Source: Tetmemena sp. SeJ-2015
Taxonomy: Eukaryota > Ciliophora > Spirotrichea > Sporadotrichida > Oxytrichidae
Direction: 5' to 3'
Assembly (NCBI GenBank): GCA_027382625.1
Contig: JAJKFJ010023882.1
Coordinates: 1 to 54,922 of the forward strand
DNA: 54,922 bases
Within the stretch, counting starts at the first letter, position 1, and every line of letters starts with the position of its first letter. Both the position numbers and the translations under genes were made by a program. The notes under the pieces are model-generated. The model was not told where the DNA came from and made no database searches. It was given only the letters and a program-made list of their open reading frames with translations. Shown here one piece after another: positions 20,097-31,235 of the stretch.

Positions 20097-20682
20097 TCAA
20101 TCGTGATTCTCTTCGTAAGAACCCTTTCCTTTAAGAATGACATCGCATGAAATGCCATTCTCCACTGTAAATCTGAACTTAGACTTGTAGAGGGTGTTTT
20201 GCTTGGGCTATAATATATTTGAGAACAAGAACTTAATAGCTTACTCTGAAATTGACGAGGATGGTTTAAGGCATGAGTGATTTCTCGTATTCGTCTCTGG
20301 GGATTGGAGGTTTGTTTAAGCCCTCTGGTACCTTTCTTAGAGGCAAAGATTTGCCCTTTAGTGAACCCTATAAAGAAAAGATTGAAATTTTTCCAAGCTT
20401 ACATCAGTAACTGAGAACTCAAACACATCGGGATCGTCAGTCTTTTCCATGTTCTCAACTTCCCATGGAGTAGTAGTACTGTAGCCTATCGTAGACTTCT
20501 TGGGGAAGCTGACATAGTTAATTTTTAAATATATAGTTCAGCTTCCACCTAGCTGTGGGCTCAGTTACGTTGGACAAGAAAACTCTGATAGTTCTGAATT
20601 TATCCACATTTACTGTGCCGAAGTCTAACTCGTCCATCGCCTTGTCATTCTTAGATGGTTTCTCCGTCAGTAGTTCTAGCTT
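20097..20682 (-). CDS. ASH-domain ciliary protein, C-terminal block (scrambled)
   Basis: This is the last part of the gene whose start is at 16759. Read from the pointer at 20682 it gives LELLTEKPS, MDELDFGTVNVDKFRT (an ASH strand), IRVFLSNVTEPTARWKL, FPKKSTIGYSTTTPWE, KTDDPDVFEFSVTDG, SLPLRKVPEGLNKPP, SLMPQTILVNF, YKSKFRFTVENG and SCDVILKGKGSYEENHD, ending at TGA 20097-20099. One IES (20514-20538) and two short GT-AG introns (20368-20402 and one near 20195-20235) are removed. The block lies upstream of the whole DHX35 locus and about 9.8 kb from the piece it must join. Just past the stop is an ATC-type trinucleotide run (20081-20092), acidic in another frame. Confidence 0.85.
20514..20538 (-). 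other. IES in the ASH C block, pointer AACTAT
   Basis: AACTAT (- strand) at 20538-20533 and 20519-20514, 19 bp. Excision gives WKLNYVSFPKKSTIGY in frame. Confidence 0.9.
20674..20682 (-). repeat. scrambled pointer of the ASH gene, copy at start of C block
   Basis: AAGCTAGAA, identical to 10872-10864. Upstream of it on the - strand the sequence is AT-rich and non-coding. Confidence 0.85.
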
Positions 20683-20920
20683 ATAAACTTATAAAATAAT
20701 TATTTATTCACTATGAGCATAGATAATAGAACATTAGGTTTTAACATTTCGAGTGAATCTTTTGTGAATGAGACAGGAATAAAATTTATTTATAATTTGT
20801 GATATATTCCCTAAAGATTTCGTCCTTCTCCAACTCCAAAAATAACCATGCAGTCTTAAACCAATTCATTTAACTCCTTATAATTCGTAAGCACTGGGAA
20901 GCAGCTAGACAATTGCTATG

Positions 20921-23900
20921 GAGCAGCAGAAACGCAGTTTGATAGATGATAATAAACTCAACCGAATCATAAATGATTCTAAGTAGAGGAGAAGTAGAGC
21001 GGCAAGGGAACAGCAGCCAGTCAACCAATACTTATTTTTATAATAGCAGTTGCCCGCCTAAATTACAGCCACGAGTGGGGGATCTCAGTCCAACTATTAT
21101 TCAAACTTTGATAAGAGAGTTGTCTCACCCCCTCCTGACAGCAGAGCTATCAATCAGCAAGTGCTCTCACTCTAAAGTTCATCTCAGAAGCCAATCACAC
21201 AGAGAGCAACTAGGCTTAATCAAAAGTAAAAGGAGATATCTTAACCTGCCACTAGATAAAATCAGCTTAAAAAGGAAGAGTAAAAGTCGCTTCCAGACTA
21301 AAAACAAAATGCTAATCAGCCTACATTACTAGAGCAAAGTGCTAACGCACCTGTTACTAATCCATCGAGTCAGCAGATTACTAAAAAGAAGGTTGCACCC
21401 ACAAAGACGTAATCAGCATTTCCAGATAGAAAGTCAAATTCAAACCTCAGATAGAAAACTATTACTCAAAGATAGTCTGTTTAACCTAAAACGCAAATTA
21501 AAGTAGCCAATTAAGGCAGAAGCAAGTCTACCAATAAATCTATAAGCAGGAAGGCATCTTCTCAGATAGATAAGACTTCGCATCATCATCAAGTCATAGA
21601 GTAAACACAAACCAGCTTCATTAAGTATTTTTTAATGACTAGGAAATAGTTGATGATACTCAGGGAAATCAAGAAGAAGAGAAATTTATAGATGATCTTT
21701 CCCAAAATTATAGAGCTTATAACACTACAGATGGTGAAAATTATTGTTAAATTTATGTTTAAAATGATGCTTGCGAATAAATAATTATGGAAAGATGATA
21801 AGTATGGTGCTTTTTAAATTTCTGTTGTGATAAAATTTGTCAAATACTATATCTCTAGCTTATATTGACATCATTGCTTGACTTAATTATTTCTCTAATG
21901 AATATATTATAAGGAAACGAAATATCCTAATTTTAAGTAGTTTTAAAAGTTATAGTAATTATTTAGTAAGATTAAATCTTTTTTAATTTATCATTTTTCA
22001 AAAATAGATTTTCTGCTTTAATAATTTTAGGAAAATCTCTAGATTCTAGATAACCACGAGTAAACCTCTTAGAATGAAATTTTATAATCGGAAGAAGCAA
22101 AAGAAAATGCTGAGCACGAGGCTGGTGGTTTTTTGTAACTCTAGAATTAGGATTCTCAACAGCAGCCTATCTTCAACTAGGAGTTTCTTGTAGACTATTA
22201 CCAGTAGCTGTAATAGAACTAGCAAAATGAGGAGCAAACCTAACCATTTTTTGTCTTTTATTTTATTAGAAGAAGAAGCTGAATAGGAATTAGTGAATGG
22301 GAGCTAGCCGCACTCAAGCGATGAGAGACACGAGTTTGAAGTAGCCAGTCACGATATAAACTTGAATCCAACTGGTGTGCAGCAGATTTAGGCACTTATC
22401 AATTAAGACGTAGAGGATAATCAATCCTAGCACAGTGCTGCAACACCTTACAGTTCTGGAAGCTTAAGAGACAACAACTAGTTCCCAGATCATTACAGCA
22501 ACAAGAACTTCCACTCTACCACCAATAGCCTCAAACCCAACCCATAGTCTAAAGAGCTTATAGAAGTAGTTAAATAGAAGTCAGCATAGAAGCAAGTCAA
22601 GTAGAAGTCTAAGAGCAATCACAGAGGCACTGCAAATCACTCGCAGGCTAGTTTCACTCAACCTAAGGCCCAAGAGAACTAGCAACGAAGCAAGTAGAAC
22701 AAAGAAGAAGGGGCCAGGCCTCGGACATCAATCATGAACAGACATCCAGCCGCAGCTACAAAGACTATTCAGCAGAATCCTAAGTAAAGAGAATAAGCCA
22801 ACTAAAATGAGAAGCAGCCCTTCTCAAAGCCTAAAACGGAGAGAAGATAAATTCCTTAGACTCAGACTTAATCAATATAAAGACCTACCATGCAAACTCA
22901 AGACAGTCAAAGAGAGCCCAGATTAGTTCAAGCAAAAGTCAATACAAACGTTAATAGATCTAAGAGTGCCTATAACTAGACTAGGCTAAAGAATCAGCTC
23001 AAAGAAACTATTAAAAAGCAGTAAACTCAACTTTAAACTCTAGAGTAATCACCAGTTCAGAAGGTAAGAGGAGACGACTTGTGGAAAGAAATAGACCCTA
23101 GCAAAGTTCAAAGAGTTAAGGATGGTATCCAGGGTAAAGTATTTTTAAGTGTTTAAAGTTGATAACAGATATGCTGAACTTGAAAGAATGCTTCATTAAA
23201 ATATGGGAGCAGTCAAACATTTTTTTTTATTATTTTATAAACCTAATTATGATGAAAATGAGTAACCTCCAGCACCAAGCAGACAATTAGTTGAGTAGAG
23301 TTTGTAAAAATCATAAACTGCTGAAAACTACTCAATCTCTGCCCCTTAAACTTCTCATTATTTTTAGATTCGTAGATATAAAGAGCATAGACTACTATGT
23401 AAAAGTCTACGCGAGTAACATCTTCCAAAGCAGTAAAGTTGCAGAGCAATGAAGACTATAAAACTTTGAAGCAGAATTCCACAGACACTTAAAGCTTGAG
23501 TGCAAGTAACCCTAAGATCATTCAATTTAACAGCTCAAGAGGTCAAAATTTCAACACTATCTCGAATGAGCAGGCTTAGACTACAGTGGTCACCAAGGTC
23601 TAGAGGAAAAGTAAGTATGGCTCTGTTTAAACTCAGAATCCTATGCTTTAAAATGCATCCTCAAAGGTTGAATCTGTCAATGAATTGAGTAAGAAGACTG
23701 AAATTGAACATAAGAGTTTGTTATATAAATGTTTGTCAAATCTGAAGTAATCTAAGAACTCTAGCTCGGCAGCTAAGCTTAAGTCCAATTAAAACTCTTC
23801 TGCAAAGCCAAAGCATAATTTCAAACCCACGACTGAGAGATCTAAAGTTGCTTCTTATCAGACCTCTCCAGCCAAGCCTGCTAAGCAACAAACTTTGAGG

Positions 23901-25323
23901 ACAAAGAGTAGTCAAAAAAATAACGACAAGTATTTGCAAGAGGTAGAGAGTGAACCATTGAATGTAAATTTGGGAACTTCAGGCATGCAGTAGTTCTAAT
24001 CCGTCAAGTCTTCAGGAAACAATGCCTCACTCAACATTAGGAAGCAGTCATCCTCTGTTGCTTCCGATGCGCGCTTGCCTCTTGAAAGAGCAGATTCAGT
24101 TGCGCATCTTGACCTAGACCTCATCGTGAGTGCTGACCAATCACCCATCAGAGATTACTACCAGCAGAAGTCCTTACCTCCATAACCTGCTTATCTTGAA
24201 TTTTTTATGATTGAAATAGTTAGCAAGCGATTGGAGGACGACTCAGATCTCGCTCGAATTAAGATGAACTCAAGAGTACCAGATATGGGCGAGAAGTTTA
24301 ACCTGAAGACGAGAGAAGATTTCTTGAACTTCTCTATTGAGCAAGTGTGGGCAGAGATGGAATAGATCGGGAGAAATAAGTAGCAAACGACTCAACAGTT
24401 CTAAGACTTCTAAGTCAACTAAACTTATGCATAAATTTGGAATATCTCTTATGATCAGGGTTAGTTTTCTATGATAGAAATAAGCCATACTATTACGATC
24501 AGGAGGAGGTCTCTCCCACTAAAAGACTCATTTCAATGAAAAACGCAGTCACAAAGCACAAAGAGGTTTAATAAAACACCGGCCTCAAAGATCAAAACTA
24601 TACTCTTCAATACTCTATCTTTCTTTTTTTACACCACTTGTCCAGAGAAGTCTTATGTTGTGAAGCCAGATTAGGGAACTATAAACTATGACAACTTTAA
24701 CCAAAAGAAAGCACATCAATTCGTCGAGAAGGTCATTATCAATTCGGTGAAAGGATTTTATGTGATATTAGAATGTAATTATTTTAGTAATAAAGAAAGA
24801 GTGGAGAAAATAGAAATTGAGGAGCAGATTAGTCCAAAGAGATCTGGTCTTCCAGGCAAGATATCTCTTTTTATATTTTTTAATGTTTCTTATCCAAGAA
24901 CAGCCCAGTTAAAATAACTAAAGCTCACTTACCTCGTGGAGCTATGGTAGAGGTCAGAGCCTCAGTTAGTGGCAGCGGCAGCTTTGTTGAAGCAGAGTCA
25001 GAAAATGCAGCTTATGATTAAACGTATGTGGCAAGCTACAGTCCTAAACGCAAATCCATTGTTCATAAAAAATAAATCAATCTTTAGGACACACTTACAA
25101 GTGAGATCATAGTTGTGCAGAAAATTTTTACCCTACTACTTCAACTTATTCTTAATAAATTTACTATTTATTACATTTAAGTTGTTAGGTAAGAGGAATT
25201 AGAAAATATCTTATTTCAAAGATGTAAATTAAAGTTACTTCTCAGCGAGAACTAGTAAAATTAAAGTCAGAGAAATCAATGAGAGATCTTCTCACTCCAG
25301 CTGCAGCTGCTTTTTCTTATTGA
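20921..25323 (+). CDS. very large Gln/Asn/Ser-rich protein, unrecognised
   Basis: A long series of open ciliate-code frames (about 1,200-1,400 codons) starting MEQQKRSLIDDNKLN at ATG 20921. It is rich in Gln (mostly TAG/TAA/CAG), Lys, Ser and Asn, with a His run (SHHHQV near 21585). More ordered pieces are VRGDDLWKEIDPSKVQ (23.08 kb), DLARIKMNSRVPDMGEK (24.27 kb) and KAHLPRGAMVEVRASV (24.93 kb). Resolved IESs are at 21621-21635 (TTAA) and 24857-24899 (CAAGA). AT-rich inserts around 21.74-22.03 and 25.1-25.2 kb are probably further IESs. The likely end is RDLLTPAAAAFSY with TGA near 25321, but an open frame also continues beyond. No domain was recognised. Confidence 0.6.
21621..21635 (+). other. 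short IES in the Gln-rich gene, pointer TTAA
   Basis: TTAA at 21621-21624 and 21632-21635, 11 bp. Excision shifts the frame from TQTSF to INDQEIVDDTQGNQEE, which stays open. Confidence 0.55.
24857..24899 (+). other. IES in the Gln-rich gene, pointer CAAGA
   Basis: CAAGA at 24857-24861 and 24895-24899, 38 bp. Excision joins KRSGLPGK to NSPVKITKAHLP in frame. Confidence 0.72.
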
Positions 25324-25329
25324 AAATCT

Positions 25330-28281
25330 TCTTTTTGATTGATTAAATTTCTATAATTTTGTCTTCTACTCTTGATAGTCTATAGTTAGTAGAGAGCTTA
25401 AGGAGATTATATCTAGCTACGAGGATTTGACTGCTAGGATAAAAGCAGTCTTCCTTAGGGTTTGGATTTTATGGGTGATGTTCCTGCTCTTAGAGTATAA
25501 AAATTACTTTGATCAACAATGTTCTACTTCTTGAGGTATGGATTTACATCAGGAATGGAAACTCTTTTAAATTAAATTTTAAGCAATAAAAAAAGTAGTC
25601 TTAAATAAAAAATGATAACCTCATCTTCAATTAATCCCTAGAATGATGTTTCAATCTTTATTAAAAATGATTAAACTCTAAGTTGTTAAAAATCATCGAT
25701 TATAGTAGTGTTATTGCTATCCACGAAACCATTATACTCCCTATCTAAAGTTTAGAATCTTCTGATATTGCTTCCATATGCGAAGCTATGATTGACTTTA
25801 TTATGTCTCTGTTTTTTTGTCATGTCTTATTACTCAAAAGCTGAAAATTCCATATTCTAATAATTCTTGAACCTTTAAGTGACTTATGCTTTCATCTATA
25901 TAGTATTTAAATTAGGTAAGATGATAGCATTTTAAGTTCTATCTAAATTGGAATTGCTAATCTTATAATCAGTTTTGCTAGTATTCTAAGGGGCTTTTTG
26001 CTTCGTTGGTATTGGCTTTATATCGGGAGGTCCTTCAGAGTTGAGATTAGTTGCTATCATCACTAATTGGTTTTAGTCTTTCAAGTCCTTTCCTTTTTTA
26101 GGATGTAAGGAGTTTGCTGGAATATTCTAAGCTTGAGTTTTTAAGTGGTTGTTGGTTTGCTAGAGCTCACTCAGCTCTTCTCTTAGTTTAAGATCCTTCT
26201 TTAAGAATGAAGGGTACTTGTTAACCCACACTGGTTTCTTCTTCAAAGGTTGGTTTTACATTATCATTTACTATAGCTGCTACGGTAGTAATTAAGTATA
26301 TAAAGATAGTGAGACTAAATCGGATTTGATGGAAAGCCTTTCTAATATAAGATTAAATAATCTGCTTTAGAGGAGAGATGAGAAGGAAACATAAACGGTT
26401 GTTGATTGGTCTTGAGGTTCAAGTTATTAGGGTGAATTTAAATAGAGTTCTGATTGAGTTGATTAAATGAGGAAAATAGGAGGGAATTGTTTTCCAGATT
26501 GCTGCCCGAGTCTATTGAATCACTATGAGATTAATTAAAACCAAAAGGATTCAAGTGATGAGTTTGATGCTCATTTAACTGAATCAATATCTACTCCTAT
26601 CCGCTAACGCTTAATAAAACTACTATATTGATATTAGCTTTTGTGGAAAGTCTAATCTCTTTAATTATGGGAGGGAGATCTTTTATTCATAAGCTCAAGT
26701 CTAAATAATAAACTAAGAATTTTAAATTATTAAGTAGCATCTAATTACTTATGCTCTCTTGAGTAGTTTTAGGAATAACAGAACTATTTTAGACATGAGT
26801 AGTTTCCTAATTCTGGAACTAATTTATATCATTCTCGGTTTCTCCGTTGGAGTCATAAACCATAGAGATTGCTTAATTAATTTAAAATGGAAAAAATATC
26901 TAGATTCTTACTTCAGGCTTGATGATTAAATTGCTTTCTCTCCTCTGAGTACGCTAGGAATCCGGCTGTTCCTTTTAATATCTAAGCATAACATTTTAAA
27001 ATTCATAAAATTTTATCTTTAGTACACTATAGAAGCTAAGAGTGTGTTAGCTTTAGATAATGAATCTTTTTTTGCTTGTAGTTTCAAGACGGCCCTCCTG
27101 TTATTAGTTTGCTCCTCTTAAATACTCACGGAATGATTTTTCTGAGTATGCTAAGATTAAAAATATAGGCAAAATAATTATATTCTTCCTTAGCTTTGCT
27201 AGTAGAAAAATTCTAGGATTATTCTAAGAAAGTCCTATCTACAGCCATTGATTCTCTGGGCTTCTCAATAGAAGATTCTTAGCTTCTAAATCTATTGGAT
27301 GTCTTGATATTGCCTTTATAGAATTTGCTATTATTCTTTTGAGAGGTGGGATTGACTTTGGTGTTAGAGTGTTCATGAAAACTAAATTTCACTTTGTTTT
27401 GCTTCTTTTCCTAAATCTCGGCAGAGAATCCTTATGGATTTGACGTGTTTTAGGCTTGAGAGTTAGGGACTTGCTAGTTTCTATGGCTATCTTCGTTCAA
27501 CTAATTATATAGCAAGGATTAATTGACAATATTGGATTTCAATTTAGCTTTAAAAATGTTTTATTCAATAAAATCTCAAGCCTAGTTCTTACTTCTTGCG
27601 TAGAATTTCATAAAAAATGAAGATTCAAGCTATTTATAAATCTTTTAAATGCATAAGGAATTTAACATAGCATTTTTGAAAGATTCAATTCTGAAAGTAT
27701 AATTTTTCAGCCTAGCAAATATATTTAAGTGCAATTAATATATTGACTACTCATGCAATAAAATAAAAAATTTAGGGTAGAGATAAATGTACGATTTAAT
27801 TTTAAATATCAGATTTAACAACAATAACTAAAAGAATTATTTTTATATTAGACGTTAGGAATATCCAAATTAAATAAGAATAGAAGCTAAAATTAAGCAG
27901 GGAATCTTTTATTATTGCAGTTTCACGGCCAGGACTTTCATGCTAGCTTAACTAGTTTTCATCATTAGCTTTGTTTTTACAAAAATTAGAATTTTATATT
28001 TCTCTTGTCTAAGTAACTATTTTGAGGAGAATAAAAGCCGTGAATTTGAAAACTCAGCTTCTTCATTAAAATTTAAAGAATAATTTAAAATAAATTTGCA
28101 TTTAGTCTGATTATTTATTAGCCCTCATCTGATTTTATTTACGATCGAATTTCAAATGTGAAAGGTCTGAATTCAATCCTCCACCTAAATGGTTTGGGTC
28201 ATCTATTTCTAGTCCATTAAAATTTGTGGGATGCTTTACGTTAAAGCTACCTCCTGTCAAGTTCATCAAATTCTTTTGCAT
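25330..28281 (-). CDS. low-complexity Asn/Ser/Gln-rich protein, unrecognised
   Basis: A - strand gene convergent with the previous one. It starts MQKNLMNLTGGSFNVKH at ATG 28281. Clearly coding pieces include EIQEKKQNKVKFSF and SNRFRSQESSIEKP (27.2-27.4 kb), LLFSSFNQLNQNS (26.4 kb), KKKPVWVNKYPSFLKKD (26.25 kb), and NHSFAYGSNIRRFQTL (25.77 kb). Frames change several times across AT-rich inserts (about 27.55-28.10 and 26.60-26.90 kb), consistent with unresolved IESs. No TGA closes the final frame before 25.2 kb, so the 3' end is uncertain and may overlap the tail of the + strand neighbour. No domain was recognised; the composition suggests a disordered protein. Confidence 0.55.
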
Positions 28282-28507
28282 TTGAAGTTTTTAAGGAGAG
28301 CCTGATTAGCTTGTAGGATTGGAGTTTTTTCTTTAACTTTTTTATTCTCCCTGCATTTTATTTTAGGAATATGATGATTAGTTAATTCTATAAAGTTAAT
28401 AATGATCTAATTTTTCCTGACAATAATTTTCAAGACAACAAATTGAAATTATAATAAAATGTAAATTTCAACTTTTTCTTTACTTTTGTAAAATCTTAAT
28501 TACAGAA

Positions 28508-29999
28508 ATGGAAAGTAATAAGTTGGCAAAATCTAGGATATACAAGGATATCTTCGATATTGCTTTCCCCTCTATAATAGGAGCTATTTGCTTCTCAGTT
28601 ACTGAATCTATGAACATTATATTCATAGGAAGACTCAATGACTCCTCTCTAGTTGCTGGAATTGGGGTGGGGAGAGTATTTTTAGTGATTTTTGGGATGA
28701 TTACTCTATCAGGATTCAATACTGCTCTCTTAACTCTAGCATCTTAGAGCTACGGATAAAAGGACTATCATTTGTGTGGAGTTTACTTAAACAGAGGAAG
28801 GATAGTCACCTTTATCTTTTTCCTCCCAGTCCTGGCCCTCATGCTAATATCCAAACACATTTTTGACTTAGCAGGGGTTGAATTTTCTACTTCTGAAAAG
28901 GCTTCACAATACATATACTACATGATTCCCGCTTGTCTGATTCAGTCTCAGTATGACTTAATGCGCATGTATTTAAGTGCTATGGGGAAAGCAAGGCCTG
29001 ATATGATTAGCTAAATCACTACAACTATTGTTCAATATCCTGCCTGCTATTTCTTCATAGTTCATTTAGAGATGAATTTGGCTGGAGTAGCTTGCGCAAA
29101 TACCATAAGACAAGTGCTAGCAGTTATAATCATAAATGTTCTTGCTTTCAAAGACGAGATAGTGAGAAAGAGCATCCATTTTCCTCAAAGAGACTCATAT
29201 AGTATTTAGGGGATTAAGAGTTACATGAAATTTGGAGTTTCCTCAATGCTTTTGTGGGCTCTTGAGATTTGGTCTTATAACATTTAGATAATCTTGGCTG
29301 GAACAGATTCTGCAGATCTGGCTGCAGCTTAGAGTATCTCTAATCAAATACTTATGATCTGCTTCATGATGTCAGTAGGCCTGAAGCAGGCCGCATCAGC
29401 ACTCATCGGAAAGAGAATTGGTTCTAAGGAGATTACTATTGCAAAATAGTACCTAAGAGGATTGTAGATAGTAAATATTTGCATTGCTTGCATAGCATTT
29501 AGCTTATTGGCATTTGCTGGGAGATTTATCTTCTAAACTTTTACAAACATAGAAGCCGTGCTTAAGATTCTGCTCTCAGCTTAATACCTCCTAGCCGCTA
29601 TAACTTTCATGGATTCTCTGTAGGGTGGATTAGTTGGCGTGATTAGAGGCTTGGGAATTATGAATCAAGCTATAGTGTTCCAATTCTTCAGCTTTTATGT
29701 AATTAGCATTCCCTTGCAAATATACCTCCTCAAATACCAGAATTGGGGTTTCCTTGGCATCTAAATCCCTACCCTAATTGCGACTACTTTAATTCTGCTC
29801 TCTTTAAATAAAATCATTCAATTGAAGATTATAAAATTTTATTGTCTCATACTTGTACCTTATAAATATAAGAGCTGACTGGCAATAGCTTGCTGAAGAT
29901 GCAGAATAAAGGAAAAACAAAGAAAATCATATGGCTAAATATCAATCAATACAAAATTAATCATTAAAGGAAAGTCTTTTGACAGCAAAGCAATAATGA
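28508..29999 (+). CDS. MATE-family efflux transporter, copy 1
   Basis: A multidrug and toxic compound extrusion transporter that exchanges H+ or Na+ for organic cations across a membrane. The frame from ATG 28508 (MESNKLAKSRIYKDIF) is open for about 440 codons with no IES, which is unusual in this window. It has about 12 membrane segments. Recognisable pieces are GITLSGFNTALLTLASQSYG-type motif 1 (read here from FGMITLSGF), YLNRGRIV, QSISNQILMICFMMSVG, SALIGKRIGS, and QGGLVGVIRGLG (the family's QGxxxGxxRGxG motif). One IES near the C terminus (29830-29881) precedes the soluble tail DWQQLAEDAEQRKNKE. It ends at TGA 29997-29999. It is paralogous to the gene at 31236. Confidence 0.9.
29830..29881 (+). 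other. IES in MATE copy 1, pointer TATAA
   Basis: TATAA at 29830-29834 and 29877-29881, 47 bp. Excision joins QLKII to RADWQQLAEDAEQ and removes a premature TGA. A second TATAA at 29871 makes the exact right edge slightly ambiguous. Confidence 0.7.
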
Positions 30000-30162
30000 T
30001 TAACCTGTTTTCATCTCAAATGAATATCAAGCATAATTTTATGAAAAAAATTATCTAACACAATTTGTGAACTGCCTTTGGTAAACCTAATATGATTGTA
30101 AATTATTACATTTCCATTCTTAAAAATAAGTAGGAGAAATAAAATAATCCAGATTTATTTAC

Positions 30163-31117
30163 TCAGCAAACTTTATAAACTTCAATTTCGATGACTCTGA
30201 AATATCTAGAGCCTGCTAAGTACTCATTAGCTTCAGCTGATTAGCTTATAAGTCCAGCAGGAGGATCATAAATGAATCCCAAATAGCAGTAGTTTGCTTT
30301 CTCATTCTAGTCACATTTATCTCCGATATAAATATCTGGACCTCCTCCAAAACACACCAGTCCTTCCTTTATATAGCACAAAGATAAAAACCTCTCTTGC
30401 TCTTCATCACCAATAAAAGTATTTTGCTTATGGATAGTTTTCTTAGATAATGAAAATACAAAAGCCTTCTTATCCTAGAAGTAAATTATTAAAAATTTAT
30501 ATAAACATTATTAATGAGAGTACCCGTCCTCCTGTCCAACTTTAAACCCAATAAATGTATAGCCCCCAAATATCTCTCCATTCTCAGAGAGTATAAAAAC
30601 TACGAAACCTCCTTGTCCATCACATTTCTCATGAAATTTCAGAGCTGAAAATTCATTAGAAGATCCTTAATAAATCAATACTAGTTCTTTGGTATCGAAT
30701 TCTGAAATATTCTCTCTCAAAAGAGAATTTTCCAACTTCTTAACTTCAGTCTCAACTAAGTAAAATAAACTTTAATTCAACTCTCTTGATATAATCAGTA
30801 TAATACTTATGATACTTTTCCTTAGTGATTTTAAAAGAAGGACTGAGCTTAAATTATTATCTTGCAAGTCTCTGATCAGAAGCCTAATATTTCTGATGTA
30901 AGTTTTAATATTTTTAATGCATCAAAGCTTTGTGCATATCTTGTGAATCTTGAATTGCTTAGTCTATCATTTCAATGAGAAATGGATCTTTATCCTAGCT
31001 ATCTTTTTAATTTTCGGCTTCCTCCTTTTAAATTCTCTAAATTTGGAGGTTCAATCTAGCAACTTAAGAAGTGAGAATAGACTATAACTCGGAAAATTTA
31101 GATTGATTACTTTCCAT
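30163..31117 (-). CDS. TLDc-domain protein with N-terminal coiled coil
   Basis: Starts MESNQSKFSELQSILT at ATG 31117. The first 130 residues are Gln/Lys-rich and helical. From about 30700 the TLDc fold appears: KELVLIYQGSSNEFSA, HEKCDGQGGFVVFILS, GEIFGGYTFIGFK, KKAFVFSLSKKTIH, GGGPDIYIGDKCD, NYCYLGFIYDPPAG and the terminal RYFRVIEIEVYKVC before TGA 30163-30165. TLDc proteins are linked to oxidative stress responses and to V-ATPase regulation in eukaryotes; which applies here is unknown. Two IESs, 30752-30781 and 30480-30522, are resolved. The gene sits between, and opposite to, two MATE genes. Confidence 0.85.
30480..30522 (-). other. IES in TLDc gene, pointer TACT
   Basis: TACT (- strand) at 30522-30519 and 30483-30480, 39 bp and in frame. 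Excision gives GQEDGYFQDKKAFVFSLS. An intron reading (GT at the same place) fails on phase. Confidence 0.72.
30752..30781 (-). other. IES in TLDc gene, pointer GTTGA
   Basis: GTTGA (- strand) at 30781-30777 and 30756-30752, 25 bp. Excision joins TDYIKRVE to TEVKKLENSLL in frame and removes a TGA. Confidence 0.8.
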
Positions 31118-31235
31118 TAATTTGTTATTTAAAAACAGTTTACCGAATAATTAAGCTTATGAATAAAGAGAATTTACCCTTTTTGGAGATGAAATGTTTA
31201 CGATATTCCGGACAAATTTAAATATTATTATCGAA

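Noticed and set aside
28480..28719. Standard-code ORF on the - strand
   Set aside because: Shadow of the MATE copy 1 N terminus.
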